From NCBI RefSeq assembly GCF_900103865.1, contig NZ_FNII01000013.1, forward strand, positions 1-64,000: a stretch of DNA of 64,000 nucleotides, written 5' to 3'. The position numbers were made by a program, and so were the translations under genes. Below, piece after piece: positions 47,643 through 56,681 of this stretch. The DNA is from Vreelandella arcis. GTDB taxonomy: Bacteria; Pseudomonadota; Gammaproteobacteria; Pseudomonadales; Halomonadaceae. The notes below the pieces were generated by a model. That model worked only from the letters and a program-made list of their open reading frames with translations, ran no database searches and was not told where the DNA came from. How positions within the stretch are numbered: the first letter of the stretch is position 1; each line of letters begins with the position of its first letter.

Positions 47643-48659
47643 ATGACGTTGGATGCGCCACCTAACGGACGGAATACGAAAGGCAATACTCGGCATGTCG
47701 GTGTCGAAATTGAATTTGCCGGCATACCGCCCCGCGACACCGCACTGATTGTGCGTGAGCTGTTTGGCGGCGAGCTTAACGTGGTCAGCCCCCACCGGCT
47801 ACTCGTTGAGAACACTCGCTGGGGCGAATTTGGCATCGAGCTGGATACCCAATATGCCCACCCTGACAAAGCGCTGATCGAAGAGAGCCATGAGCAGGAC
47901 GGCGAATGGGCGCGCCAACAGCACCAACATCGCCTGGAATTCCACCGCAAAACACGCGAGTTGATCGGCGACATGGTGACCGGCCTGGTGCCTACTGAAA
48001 TCGTTTGCCCGCCGGTGCCGTGGGACGAGCTAGCCGATTTAGACACGCTGTTTGAATCATTGCGTTCTCATGGTGCCAAAGGCACGGATGCCAGCTTGCT
48101 CTACGGCTTTGGATTACACCTCAACCCTGAAATTGAGCGTAGCGACGTGGATTACGTGCTGGCAATGCTGCGCGCCTACCTGCTTTTGGCCAGCTGGCTT
48201 CGCGATGAGATCAAGGTGGATATCACCCGGGAGGTGCTCCCCCACGCGAACCCCTTTCCGAAAGACTACGCGCTCAAGGTTTTAGATAACCAGTACTCGC
48301 CCGATATCGATACGCTGATTGACGACTATCTCGATTACAATCCCACGCGTAACCGGGAGCTGGACCTACTGCCGTTATTTGCCTATCTACGGCCGGATCA
48401 CCCTCACAAGCTGCTGCATACCGAGCTGGTCAAAGCGCGTCCAACGTTTCACTATCGACTGCCCAACGCACAGCTTTCAGAACCTGACTGGGGGGCCGTC
48501 ACCGAATGGAATCGCTGGGTCGCTGTTGAGCACCTGGCCGCCTCCCGAGAAACGCTTGCTGCTCGCTGTGCCGACTACATTGCCAAGCAAAATCGGCCTT
48601 TTTTCACGCGACTGACAAGCCGCGTCAAACGTTGGTGGGCCGGCCGCTCTTCAACATAA
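47643..48659 (+). CDS. Amidoligase-family protein
   Basis: This 338-residue protein matches the amidoligase family, which is structurally related to glutamine synthetase and is thought to form amide bonds between a carboxylate and an amine using ATP. The opening strand HVGVEIEFAGIPP has the metal-binding ExE motif. SLLYGFGLHLNPEI resembles the GxHxN block, and HPHKLLHTELVKARPTFHYR holds further conserved His/Glu/Arg positions. Family members are frequently encoded next to a class I glutamine-amidotransferase-like peptidase, exactly as here (68 bases downstream). The substrate, a small molecule or peptide tag, is unknown. ATG 47643 follows AAGGA. Confidence 0.8.
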   Translation: MTLDAPPNGRNTKGNTRHVGVEIEFAGIPPRDTALIVRELFGGELNVVSPHRLLVENTRWGEFGIELDTQYAHPDKALIEESHEQDGEWARQQHQHRLEFHRKTRELIGDMVTGLVPTEIVCPPVPWDELADLDTLFESLRSHGAKGTDASLLYGFGLHLNPEIERSDVDYVLAMLRAYLLLASWLRDEIKVDITREVLPHANPFPKDYALKVLDNQYSPDIDTLIDDYLDYNPTRNRELDLLPLFAYLRPDHPHKLLHTELVKARPTFHYRLPNAQLSEPDWGAVTEWNRWVAVEHLAASRETLAARCADYIAKQNRPFFTRLTSRVKRWWAGRSST

Positions 48660-48726
48660 CACCGACATTTTCACCTTTACTCATTCATCTTGACTAACAT
48701 TCACCTTGACTAAAGAGTGCCGTTGC

Positions 48727-49410
48727 ATGGCTCGCCCGTTAATTGGCATTACCACCTCTGATGCAAAAAGCCAGCTCGCCTGGTGGTTCGACTGGTTCGC
48801 CGTTTGGCGTCACGGCGGGCGACCACTGCGTTTGTCTCCCGCCAGGCCCAAGCCCGACCACCTGGATGGGCTGATTATCGGCGGTGGCGATGATATTGAA
48901 GCGTCTCTATATGGTGGGGAGGTGCAACTGGACGTGCGCCTGGATCCTGCCCGGGATGAATTGGAGCTCAACCTGCTAGAGCATTTCATTCCTCTGAATA
49001 CCCCGGTACTGGGAATATGCCGTGGCGCCCAACTGATTAACATACACCTAGGCGGCACCCTGGATCCGGATATTTACACCACCCATGAGGGATTGAAGCG
49101 TCGGCGTACAGTGCTGCCGCGTAAAACGGTGGATATTGTCGGGGCCAGCCAGCTTCACCGCTTACTTGGCGTGACTTGGTGTCGGGTTAACAGCCTGCAC
49201 CATCAAGCCGTTAACCAAGCCGGCCAGGGTATCGACATTGTCGCCCGCGACCGCGACGGTTTGGTTCAGGGGATTGAATCGCGGGATCACGATTTTCTGA
49301 TTGGCGTGCAATGGCACCCTGAATGGCTCATTTTCAACCGCCCCCAACAGCGCTTGATCCGCGCGCTGGTGGCGGCGGCGGAGCGTCATCAAGCGGGCAT
49401 TACGCGTTGA
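48727..49410 (+). CDS. C26-family gamma-glutamyl amide hydrolase
   Basis: This 227-residue class I glutamine-amidotransferase-like hydrolase resembles PuuD. The triad is visible: Cys98 in LGICRGAQLINI, and His197 and Glu199 in GVQWHPEW. The family removes gamma-glutamyl groups from amides such as gamma-glutamyl-GABA. Next to an amidoligase, it may remove the amide that the ligase makes, or supply ammonia. ATG 48727 is used because homologous sequence begins at ARPLIGITTS; a TTG at 48706 is possible. Its end overlaps the convergent tpx by 11 bases. Confidence 0.85.
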   Translation: MARPLIGITTSDAKSQLAWWFDWFAVWRHGGRPLRLSPARPKPDHLDGLIIGGGDDIEASLYGGEVQLDVRLDPARDELELNLLEHFIPLNTPVLGICRGAQLINIHLGGTLDPDIYTTHEGLKRRRTVLPRKTVDIVGASQLHRLLGVTWCRVNSLHHQAVNQAGQGIDIVARDRDGLVQGIESRDHDFLIGVQWHPEWLIFNRPQQRLIRALVAAAERHQAGITR

Positions 49411-49903
49411 GCACCGCGAGTGCTGCGTCGTAATCCGGCTCGTTTTTCAGTTCGCTCACCAGCTCGCTGTGTATCACGCGGTTGTCGGCATCCAAGACCA
49501 CGACTGCGCGGGCGCATAGCCCTTCCATCGCGCTATTGCACAGCGCCACGCCCCAAGCTTCCTGAAACTCGCGATGGCGGAAGGTGGATAGCGTTTCAAC
49601 CTCATCCAGCCCTTCTGCGCCGCAAAAGCGCTTCGCCGCGAAGGGAAGGTCGGCGGACACCACCAGCACTACCGTGTTCTCAAGCTTAGAAGCAAGCGCG
49701 TTAAACTGCCGGGTCGACATTGCGCAGGTCGGTGTATCGACACTGGGAATGATATTGAGCACTTTGCGTTTGCCTTGATAGGACGCCAGGGTGACATCCT
49801 GAAGCTCGCTATTGGTGAGCGTCATGGCGGGCGCTACTTGCCCTGGGGTAGGCAAGCTACCGGCGACATCCATGGGTTCACCAGCACGGGTTATCTGTTG
49901 CAT
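49400..49903 (-). CDS. tpx: Thiol peroxidase Tpx
   Basis: Tpx is an atypical two-cysteine peroxiredoxin that reduces hydrogen peroxide and alkyl hydroperoxides with electrons from thioredoxin. The 167-residue protein has the peroxidatic Cys60 in PSVDTPTCAMSTRQFN and the resolving Cys94 in DLPFAAKRFCGAEGL, both at the usual positions. It is monocistronic and overlaps the convergent hydrolase gene by a few codons. Confidence 0.95.
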   Translation of the reverse strand: MQQITRAGEPMDVAGSLPTPGQVAPAMTLTNSELQDVTLASYQGKRKVLNIIPSVDTPTCAMSTRQFNALASKLENTVVLVVSADLPFAAKRFCGAEGLDEVETLSTFRHREFQEAWGVALCNSAMEGLCARAVVVLDADNRVIHSELVSELKNEPDYDAALAVLNA

Positions 49904-50039
49904 ATCAGTCTCCTAAACGTTGTATGGGGTAACCAATGCACCTTATCATGGTAATCAACCCGGTAGGCTATTGTTTCCGTTTAGTCACTCCGCTGAACAC
50001 CACACAACGTTCTCGCGCAGCGTCAGGATAAAACGTCAG

Positions 50040-50756
50040 ATGTCCTCTTTAGTGATTATCAAAACCGGTGATGCCTTCCCGGAAGTCGTCGACCAGCACG
50101 GTGATTTTGAGCAGCTTTTTATACAGCAGCTCCGCGAGGCGCTACCGGCTCCTTTAACGATAACCGTTTGGGATGCACGGGATCAGACGCCGGCTCCAGC
50201 GCCTTCATCGTTTGCCGGCGTCATCATCACCGGCTCGCACAGCATGGTCAGTGAAGCGCCGCCGTGGAGCGAGGCGCTAAAACCCTGGCTCCAGCAAGCG
50301 CTGGCAGAGGACGTGCCGATGCTCGGCGTGTGTTACGGCCACCAGCTAATGGCCGCCGCGTTTGACGGCATTAGCGACTTCCATCCGGCTGGGCGGGAGT
50401 CCGGTACCCGTCAAGTACGGCTCACCCAGGCAGGCCAGCAAGACCCCTTATTTAGCCAATTGCCTACCTGTTTCCCGGCCCACCTTACCCATGCCCAATC
50501 GGTCATGCAGTTGCCGCCCAACACAACGGTACTTGCGCATAACCACCACGACGCCTACCAGGCGCTGCGCTATGGACCTCGCCAATGGAGCGTGCAGTTT
50601 CACCCGGAATTTACCGTCCCTATCATGCAGGCCTACATTGCGCGCCAGCGGGCAGCGCTGCGTGATCAAGGCGAAGATCCCGAGGCATTAATCAGCGCGG
50701 TTCGCGATACCCCAGAGGCAACGGGCCTGTTACAGCGCTTTCTAGCGTTTATCTAA
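50040..50756 (+). CDS. GMP-synthase-like class I glutamine amidotransferase
   Basis: This 238-residue stand-alone glutaminase domain has Cys98 in LGVCYGHQLM and His188/Glu190 in VQFHPEF, a full catalytic triad. The opening LVIIKTGDAF and GVIITGSHSMVSEAP follow the YfeJ-like subgroup, which hydrolyses glutamine or related amides for unknown acceptors. ATG 50040 is chosen because conserved sequence starts there; the frame is open to 49920 without similarity. It is convergent with the endonuclease V gene, overlapping by 15 bases. It is a third amide-active gene within 3 kb, after the amidoligase pair. Confidence 0.85.
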   Translation: MSSLVIIKTGDAFPEVVDQHGDFEQLFIQQLREALPAPLTITVWDARDQTPAPAPSSFAGVIITGSHSMVSEAPPWSEALKPWLQQALAEDVPMLGVCYGHQLMAAAFDGISDFHPAGRESGTRQVRLTQAGQQDPLFSQLPTCFPAHLTHAQSVMQLPPNTTVLAHNHHDAYQALRYGPRQWSVQFHPEFTVPIMQAYIARQRAALRDQGEDPEALISAVRDTPEATGLLQRFLAFI

Positions 50757-51446
50757 CGAACGCCGTTTTTGATCACGCCGTGAGGCCAGCCGATCCGCCA
50801 AGCGCGTCGGCTCGGGCAGTTTGGTACGCCCCAGGCAACGCATCACCCACTTAAGCGAAGTCTCCAACGTAAGGCGATGCCCTGGGGACACATACACGGG
50901 CTTAACCCTAGCGCGGGAGCGCAAGACGGCTCCAATGATCTCTGTACCTGCGTAAAGTGGCTCCCAGTCGCCACGCTCCTCGCCCACCTCCGCGTGTGTG
51001 CCCGTCAATCGAGATTTGGCAATACCAATGGTCGGCAACTCCAGCCATAGCCCTAAATGAGCGGCAACGCCTAGCCGACGCGGATGGGCGATGCCCTGCC
51101 CATCGACCATCACCAACTCGGGCTTGGTGCTCAATTTTGCGAAGGCGCCCAGCGCGGCGGGGATCTCGCGAAACGACAGTAGCCCGGGAATATAGGCCAT
51201 GCGTGTTGGCTCACGATGCACCACCTGCTCTACCACGCTAAAGTTTGGCGCGCTCGACGGGATCCATTGTAAAACCACCACCGCCGCCCGGGTGGTGGCG
51301 CCCTGGTCTTCAAAGCCAATATCAACCCCGGCAATATAACGCACCGGGTCAATACGGTCGCTAAGCACCAGCCGCTTCGCCAGCTGGGTCTGCAGCGCAA
51401 TGGCCTCTTTGGGCGCCAGGTTCCACGGGTGGAGTGGTGTCGACAT
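50742..51446 (-). CDS. nfi: Endonuclease V
   Basis: Endonuclease V nicks DNA next to deaminated bases such as hypoxanthine. The 234-residue protein shows the family core: IAGVDIGFE with metal-binding Asp42, the block YIPGLLSFREIPA with the catalytic Glu, VDGQGIAHPRRLGVAAHLG with the second Asp, and GVAKS-like IGIAKSRL. The start at 51446 follows AGGGAGGA; an open frame to 51518 lies upstream of that site. It overlaps the convergent amidotransferase by 15 bases. Confidence 0.93.
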   Translation of the reverse strand: MSTPLHPWNLAPKEAIALQTQLAKRLVLSDRIDPVRYIAGVDIGFEDQGATTRAAVVVLQWIPSSAPNFSVVEQVVHREPTRMAYIPGLLSFREIPAALGAFAKLSTKPELVMVDGQGIAHPRRLGVAAHLGLWLELPTIGIAKSRLTGTHAEVGEERGDWEPLYAGTEIIGAVLRSRARVKPVYVSPGHRLTLETSLKWVMRCLGRTKLPEPTRLADRLASRRDQKRRSLDKR

Positions 51447-51490
51447 GGTTCCTCCCTGATCTACCGTCATCCAGGTGAACAAGGTAGCAA

Positions 51491-51527
51491 AAAAACGCCC
51501 CCGCGCCTGGAAAGGCACGGGGGCGTT
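51491..51527 (-). terminator. Terminator of deaD
   Basis: On the minus strand, AACGCCCCCGTGCC-type and GGCGCGGGGGCGTT-type arms form a GC-rich stem of about 12 bp followed by seven T residues. It lies about 40 bases beyond the deaD stop. Confidence 0.9.
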
Positions 51528-51568
51528 GGGATCTACTCCGTTGCCGCCTGGCGGCAGCCGGTTAGTCC

Positions 51569-53281
51569 TTAGGCGCGTTCGCGACGGCGAATCGGCGCGT
51601 CACCGTTGTCACGGCGGCGTGGCGCTCGCTCAGGCGCGCTGTCTTCGCTGATTTCCAGCGGACGACCGGCAACCCGGGCGCGAGCCATTTTAGTCAATAT
51701 GGTTGCTGGCAAACCGTTCGGCAGTTCAACTACCGAGAAGGCATTGCGAATATCGATACGGCCAATACGTGCCCCTTCGATTCCCCCTTCGTTGGCCAGT
51801 GCGCCGACCAGTTGGCCAGGCTTAACGCCGTCTTTATGGCCAACGGAAACGCGATAGCGGGTCATGCCTTCGCTAGGAGCGCTTGAGCGTTCACGGCGGG
51901 CACCCGGCGGCTTACCGCCAGACGCACCATCACGCGAGGGCTTCTCTTTGCGCGGCGCTTGCAGGCGACCAATCGGTGCTTCATCAGCGCGGGCCATGGC
52001 GGCAAACGCACAGGCCAGCTCAATGGGGTCGTGGCCTTCTTCTACCAGGCGCTCTACCAGCGCACGCTGCTCGTCGGCGCCCTTGGTCAGTGCCGCCACC
52101 ACACGGAGATGGAAGACTTCGTCGCGGTGCGCACGAATAGCGGCTTCGTCAGGCAGCGGCATTTCGGTCATTTTCTGACCGGTCGCCTGCTCCATCCAAC
52201 CCACTTTACGGCCTTCACGGAAACCGGCAAAGGTAATCGCGATACCGCTACGTCCGGCACGGCCGGTACGGCCGATGCGGTGGGTATAGGCTTCGGCATC
52301 CTGGGGCAGGTCGTAGTTAATCACGTGCGTGATACGCGGCACATCGAGACCACGCGCGGCGACGTCGGTAGCAATCAGCACATCAACTTTGCCACGCTTC
52401 AAACGCGTAATGGTACGCTCACGCAGGCTCTGGTCCAGATCACCCGACAGACCTGCGGCGTTGACACCACGGGCCGTTAACTGCTCGACCAGGGTGGTAC
52501 AGGCCGCACGGGTACGCACAAAGACAATGGCCCCATCGACCGGCTCAACTTCGAGAATACGTGCCACGGCTTCCAGCTTAGCGCCGCCGTCAACGCGCAC
52601 AATACGCTGCTCAATGTTTTCACCGGTGGTGGTGCCCGACTCAATCGCCACCTTCACCGGGTCGACCAAGTAGCGGTTAACAATGCGCTCGATTTCAGCC
52701 GGCAAGGTAGCCGAGAAGAACACGCGCTGAGCTGCTTTTGGGGTATCGGCAACCACGCGTTTCACGTCGTCGATAAAGCCCATGCGCAGCATTTCGTCAG
52801 CTTCATCCAATACCAGCGCCGAGAGGCCATCGAGTTTCAGACTGCCGCGGTCGAGGTGATCGATAATACGACCGGGGGTACCGACGATGACCTGGGCACC
52901 ACGCTTCAGCGCGCCTAGTTGCTCGCGGTATTCTTGGCCGCCACACAGTGTGGCCACTTCGAGGCCTTTAAGGTTTTGGCCATACTTACTGAACGAGGCG
53001 GAAACCTGCTGAGCAAGCTCGCGGGTCGGTGCCATGACCAGCACCTGAGGTTCGCGGCGGGTCAGCTCTAAACGTGACAATAACGGTAATGCAAACGCTG
53101 CGGTTTTGCCGGTACCGGTTTGTGCTTGGCCCAGCATATCGCGGCCTTCCAGCAACGCAGGAATCGTCTGCGCCTGGATCGGCGAGGGAATTTTGTAGCC
53201 CTGTTCTTCAACAGCAGACATAACGGCAGGCAATAGAGCCAGATCGCCGAAGCTCGGCGAGGCGACAGAAGTCGAGGTCAT
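51569..53281 (-). CDS. deaD: DEAD-box RNA helicase DeaD/CsdA
   Basis: DeaD unwinds RNA structures in ribosome assembly and mRNA decay, particularly in the cold. The 570-residue protein has all core motifs: the Q motif region IPSPIQAQTIP, AQTGTGKTAAF, PTRELAQQV, LDEADEML, the SAT motif in FFSATLPAEI, and HRIGRTGRAGR. A C-terminal DbpA-type RNA-binding domain (about residues 475-545, with GMTRYRVSVGHKDGVKPGQL) and a basic tail (RRRDNGDAPIRRRERA) follow. It is preceded by about 500 bases without a gene that contain several stable hairpins. Confidence 0.95.
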   Translation of the reverse strand: MTSTSVASPSFGDLALLPAVMSAVEEQGYKIPSPIQAQTIPALLEGRDMLGQAQTGTGKTAAFALPLLSRLELTRREPQVLVMAPTRELAQQVSASFSKYGQNLKGLEVATLCGGQEYREQLGALKRGAQVIVGTPGRIIDHLDRGSLKLDGLSALVLDEADEMLRMGFIDDVKRVVADTPKAAQRVFFSATLPAEIERIVNRYLVDPVKVAIESGTTTGENIEQRIVRVDGGAKLEAVARILEVEPVDGAIVFVRTRAACTTLVEQLTARGVNAAGLSGDLDQSLRERTITRLKRGKVDVLIATDVAARGLDVPRITHVINYDLPQDAEAYTHRIGRTGRAGRSGIAITFAGFREGRKVGWMEQATGQKMTEMPLPDEAAIRAHRDEVFHLRVVAALTKGADEQRALVERLVEEGHDPIELACAFAAMARADEAPIGRLQAPRKEKPSRDGASGGKPPGARRERSSAPSEGMTRYRVSVGHKDGVKPGQLVGALANEGGIEGARIGRIDIRNAFSVVELPNGLPATILTKMARARVAGRPLEISEDSAPERAPRRRDNGDAPIRRRERA

Positions 53282-53807
53282 TAATCACACCTTGGTAGGC
53301 CGGTTGTTCCGGCAAAAATCATCGTAAGCGTCTCTGACTCTGTTAATGATGCGCACCAACAAGCAGCATCAAAGAACATCGGTCCGCAAAGCGGATATCG
53401 TCATCAGTGGAGTCGGAGACGCCGGTCGCACCTAGCATCCGGATTGACCACAAATTAGTGGGGCAATCCGCCGTGGCGACCTTACTGCGCCGATTTCACC
53501 CGTTTGGTGAAATGCTGGAGGCGCGCCATCTTCACAGCAGCGAACATCGGCCTTTAGCGAGATGTTCCAGCAAACGTTGCTTTGCAGCGAGCTCTTTCTA
53601 GCTAACGGCTCATAACTACGCAGGCAAACGCTTATCGTCGTGATGGAGGGGTCAACACATGCGAGGAGCGCGCATACTAACACTGCTACTAACGTCTGAC
53701 CAGTTTTTTCATGCGCCTTTTTTCGAGCACCCGCCTTGCAGCGTGGCTCATTTAGTCTAACCTGAAAGATGCCTTATCAATTTCATGGCACCTCAAGGAG
53801 TGATTCG
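53282..53807. promoter_or_regulatory. Hairpin-rich region between deaD and csbD-like gene
   Basis: No gene is supported in these 526 bases. Three perfect inverted repeats occur in a row: CGGATTG/CAATCCG (53440-53446 with 53464-53470, with an inner CCAC/GTGG), ATTTCACC/GGTGAAAT (53493-53513) and GAACATC/GATGTTC (53542-53548 with 53561-53567). A fourth small hairpin, GCCGG/CCGGC, lies just before deaD. This could be a long structured leader of deaD, a common feature of cold-shock mRNAs, together with promoters for both sides. Confidence 0.5.
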
Positions 53808-54005
53808 ATGAATTGGGATCAAATCGAAGGAAGATGGATCGAAATGAAAGGCAAAGCACGCGCCAGTTGGGGTGAGCTTACCGACGATGAACTGGATCAA
53901 ATCGGCGGCAAACGCGAACAGCTCGTGGGTAAGTTACAACACAAGTACGGCTTGGCGAAGGATGAAGCTGAGCGTAAAGCGGATGAGTGGGCAAGTTCTC
54001 TTTAA
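53808..54005 (+). CDS. CsbD-family protein
   Basis: This 65-residue protein is a typical CsbD: MNWDQIEGRWIEMKGKARAS, then WGELTDDELDQIGGKREQLV and a helical tail. The family forms a small helical bundle and is induced by general stress; its biochemical role is unknown. The start at 53808 follows AAGGAG; an earlier in-frame Met at 53769 lies before that site. It precedes the PRC-barrel gene by 109 bases. Confidence 0.9.
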   Translation: MNWDQIEGRWIEMKGKARASWGELTDDELDQIGGKREQLVGKLQHKYGLAKDEAERKADEWASSL

Positions 54006-54114
54006 CCCTTCCGTACCTACCCCCTCGCAATTTGTAATTTCCTCAATAGCCCCTATCATCGCTAATCCAGCGGGGTAACCGCTATTGAGTTTCGTAGCCA
54101 CAAGGAGAGATGCT

Positions 54115-54612
54115 ATGCGTAAATCAATCATTACTACTGCCGTTAGTGCAGCCCTATTGAGCGGCGTTGCCTTTAGTGCCAACGCAGCCTCCAGTGAGCC
54201 TCAAGGCATGTACTCGGCTGACGACATTATGGATGCTGATGTCTATCTCGAAGGCAACCCCAACGAAGAAGTTGGCGATGTCGATGACATTCTGTTGAAT
54301 GAAGAGATGAAGGTTAGCTCCCTCGTCGTCGAAAGCGGCTCGGTATTAGGTCTTGGCGGGCGTGAAATCGTCGTCAACGCTGATTATTTCAGCCTTGAAA
54401 CTTATACCGACGGTGATGACACCGAACATCGCGTCTTGATTAGCGCGTCTGAGGACGAAGTTAAAGCGTTCCCTACTTATAATCGCGAATGGTGGGAACA
54501 GACAAAAGCGAATGCCCGCGATGCTTGGGAAACCACAGAGGAAAGCATTGAAAGCGCTTGGCAATACACACGTGAAGCCATCGCACCCGACGATAACGTC
54601 GACGAACAATAA
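54115..54612 (+). CDS. Exported PRC-barrel domain protein
   Basis: This 165-residue protein has a signal peptide MRKSIITTAVSAALLSGVAF, cleaved near SANA-AS. A PRC-barrel-like beta domain (about residues 36-90) includes EEVGDVDDILLNEEMKV and LGLGGREIVVNADYFSLE. The C-terminal 50 residues are charged and Trp-rich helices (EWWEQTKANARDAWETTEES). It is periplasmic and of unknown function. Similar PRC-barrel proteins often sit with CsbD and other stress genes. The start at 54115 follows AAGGAGAG. Confidence 0.8.
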   Translation: MRKSIITTAVSAALLSGVAFSANAASSEPQGMYSADDIMDADVYLEGNPNEEVGDVDDILLNEEMKVSSLVVESGSVLGLGGREIVVNADYFSLETYTDGDDTEHRVLISASEDEVKAFPTYNREWWEQTKANARDAWETTEESIESAWQYTREAIAPDDNVDEQ

Positions 54613-54654
54613 ACGTCTCGTTGTCATCGCTTACGCACATCAAGCGTAATGCCA

Positions 54655-54680
54655 AAAAAGCCACCGCAAGGTGGCTTTTT
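54655..54680 (+). terminator. Bidirectional terminator
   Basis: AAAAAGCCACC and GGTGGCTTTTT form an 11-bp stem with a GCAA loop between the convergent PRC-barrel and glutathione-transferase genes. Confidence 0.95.
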
Positions 54681-54695
54681 GTGTCTGCCGATTAA

Positions 54696-55691
54696 CTAGT
54701 TTTTGCGGCGCACGCCCCGCCCCGACAACCGCTCGCGGTCGTGGGGGCGATCGAGATCTAACTGCGGCCCTACCGGCACAATGCGCGTTGGGTTGATCGT
54801 ATCGTGGCTATAGTAATAATGGCGTTTGATGTGATCCATATTGACTGTCTCTGCCACCCCAGGCCATTGATAAAGCTCACGCACATAGTTAGCCAAGTTG
54901 GGGAAATCGTCGATACGCTTAACGTTGCACTTAAAGTGGCCGTAATAAACCGCATCGAAGCGTATCAAGGTCGTAAAAAGCCGAACATCCGCTTCAGTCA
55001 GCCACTCTCCCGCCAAGTAGCGATGCTCTTCTAAGCGCTTTTCCATACGCTCCAAGGCTTCGAATAACGCATGCACATGTTTTTCATAAACGTGCTGCTC
55101 GGTGGCAAAGCCTGACTTGTATACACCGTTATTAATGTGGTCGTACACATCAGCATTGACCTCATCAATAACACCGCGCAAATCTTCGGGATAGAAATCC
55201 AAGTCGTTACCGGTTAGCTCATCAAAGGCGTCGTTGAGTATACGCACCAGATCGGCGGATTCGTTATTGACGATGGCGTTGCGCTTTTTATCCCACAACA
55301 CGGGAACTGTTACGCGTCCCGTATAGGTGGGATCCGTCATGGTGTAAAGTTCGCGGTGGTACTCAACTCCATTAATGGGGTCACCGCTTGCGCCTTCGTC
55401 TTGGTGATAAGTCCAGCCCTGATCAAGCATGAGTGGGCTAACATGCGACGTGCCGATGACCGACTCAAGCCCCTTTAGCTTTCGCATAATGAGCGTGCGA
55501 TGCGCCCAAGGGCAGGCAAGCGATACATAAAGATGATAACGGTTCAATTCAGCTGGATAGCCATCGCCCTGAGCATTAGGGTTATCGCCAACCCAGTCGC
55601 GCAGTTGGGCCGATTCACGAACAAATTCACCGCCGTGCTTCTTTGTGTCGTACCACTGATCGTGCCATTCACCATCAATAAGCAACCCCAT
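54696..55691 (-). CDS. Glutathionyl-hydroquinone reductase
   Basis: This 331-residue member of the Xi-class glutathione transferases (YqjG/EcM4 type) reduces glutathionyl-hydroquinones. The nucleophile is Cys60 in SLACPWAHRT. VTVPVLWDKKRNAIVNNES provides the cis-Pro and glutathione-binding loop. The C-terminal helical domain includes LTEADVRLFTTLIRFDAVYYGHFKCN with the family's conserved Tyr residues. It probably protects against quinones. It is transcribed alone. Confidence 0.92.
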   Translation of the reverse strand: MGLLIDGEWHDQWYDTKKHGGEFVRESAQLRDWVGDNPNAQGDGYPAELNRYHLYVSLACPWAHRTLIMRKLKGLESVIGTSHVSPLMLDQGWTYHQDEGASGDPINGVEYHRELYTMTDPTYTGRVTVPVLWDKKRNAIVNNESADLVRILNDAFDELTGNDLDFYPEDLRGVIDEVNADVYDHINNGVYKSGFATEQHVYEKHVHALFEALERMEKRLEEHRYLAGEWLTEADVRLFTTLIRFDAVYYGHFKCNVKRIDDFPNLANYVRELYQWPGVAETVNMDHIKRHYYYSHDTINPTRIVPVGPQLDLDRPHDRERLSGRGVRRKN

Positions 55692-55766
55692 CGTCCATCT
55701 CCTTAATGCGTTAGCGTATGGCTAGCATACGCTTGGGGTTGGGCGACTCAAGCGGATGTTTTAGCG

Positions 55767-56681
55767 CTATTCATTCGACACAATCGAATCCTGCAAGGCG
55801 CACTCGCGGACGGCTTGGCGCAACGCCGCCGCCATTGCATGCGCGGCCGGCCCCGCCTGATCCTGATCTCTAAAAATTAGTTGAATGGGAACCTCCCGAA
55901 TGCTGCCCGCCGCTAGCGGGAGCGGCTTGAGCTGCCCCTCACGAAGCTCTTGTTTAATTCGCGTTTCGGGCATCCAGGCAAAGCCCAGGCCTCGCTTAAG
56001 CATATCGAGCGACGTATTCAGATGACTGACTGTCCAGCGCTGCTCAGCTTTTAGCCATCCGGCATTAGTGGATTGTCGAAGTGCGGAATCCCTCACCACT
56101 AGCTGACGGTACTGAGCAAGATCGCGTAAATCCAACGACCTTCCCAACCGATGAAGTTCATGACTCGGATGGGCAACGGCGACAAACTTCACCATCACCA
56201 ACGGCTCGCCAAGAAAGCCCTGCGCTTCAATGCCCGATATCACCAAATCGGCGCGGCTATCGTAGAGCATTTCAATGCCGCCATTTAACACGCTTTCAAA
56301 CAGCTGAACGCGGACTTGTGGGTAAGTTTCAGAAAACCACTCCAGGGCTTTGGCCTGAGCGGCAGCAGGAAACACTTGATCAATGGCAAGCACCACTTCC
56401 GCCTCGAGCCCAGCCGCCAGTCGCGATGCCACATCTTCCAGTGACTCGGCACTTTCAATCAACTGCCGGGCCCGGCGCAGCAGCAATTCTCCCGCCTCGG
56501 TCAAACGAACCTGGCGACCCACAGGTTCAAGCACCTGAACTCCCAACTGCTCTTCTAATTTATGTACCGCGTGGTTCAGCGTTGAAGGGCTTTTATGCAC
56601 GGCCTCAGCAGCCCGAGCAAACCCTCCATAATCAACCACGGCAGCGAGCATCTGCCACTGTGCAAGTGTTACCCGAGACAT
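55767..56681 (-). CDS. LysR-type transcriptional regulator
   Basis: This 304-residue regulator has an N-terminal winged helix (AEAVHKSPSTLNHAVHKLEEQ, residues 20-41) and a periplasmic-binding-like effector domain. The regulated genes and effector are not clear. Neighbours are the glutathionyl-hydroquinone reductase (same strand, downstream) and a peptidoglycan peptidase beyond 490 bases of non-coding DNA upstream. Confidence 0.9.
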   Translation of the reverse strand: MSRVTLAQWQMLAAVVDYGGFARAAEAVHKSPSTLNHAVHKLEEQLGVQVLEPVGRQVRLTEAGELLLRRARQLIESAESLEDVASRLAAGLEAEVVLAIDQVFPAAAQAKALEWFSETYPQVRVQLFESVLNGGIEMLYDSRADLVISGIEAQGFLGEPLVMVKFVAVAHPSHELHRLGRSLDLRDLAQYRQLVVRDSALRQSTNAGWLKAEQRWTVSHLNTSLDMLKRGLGFAWMPETRIKQELREGQLKPLPLAAGSIREVPIQLIFRDQDQAGPAAHAMAAALRQAVRECALQDSIVSNE

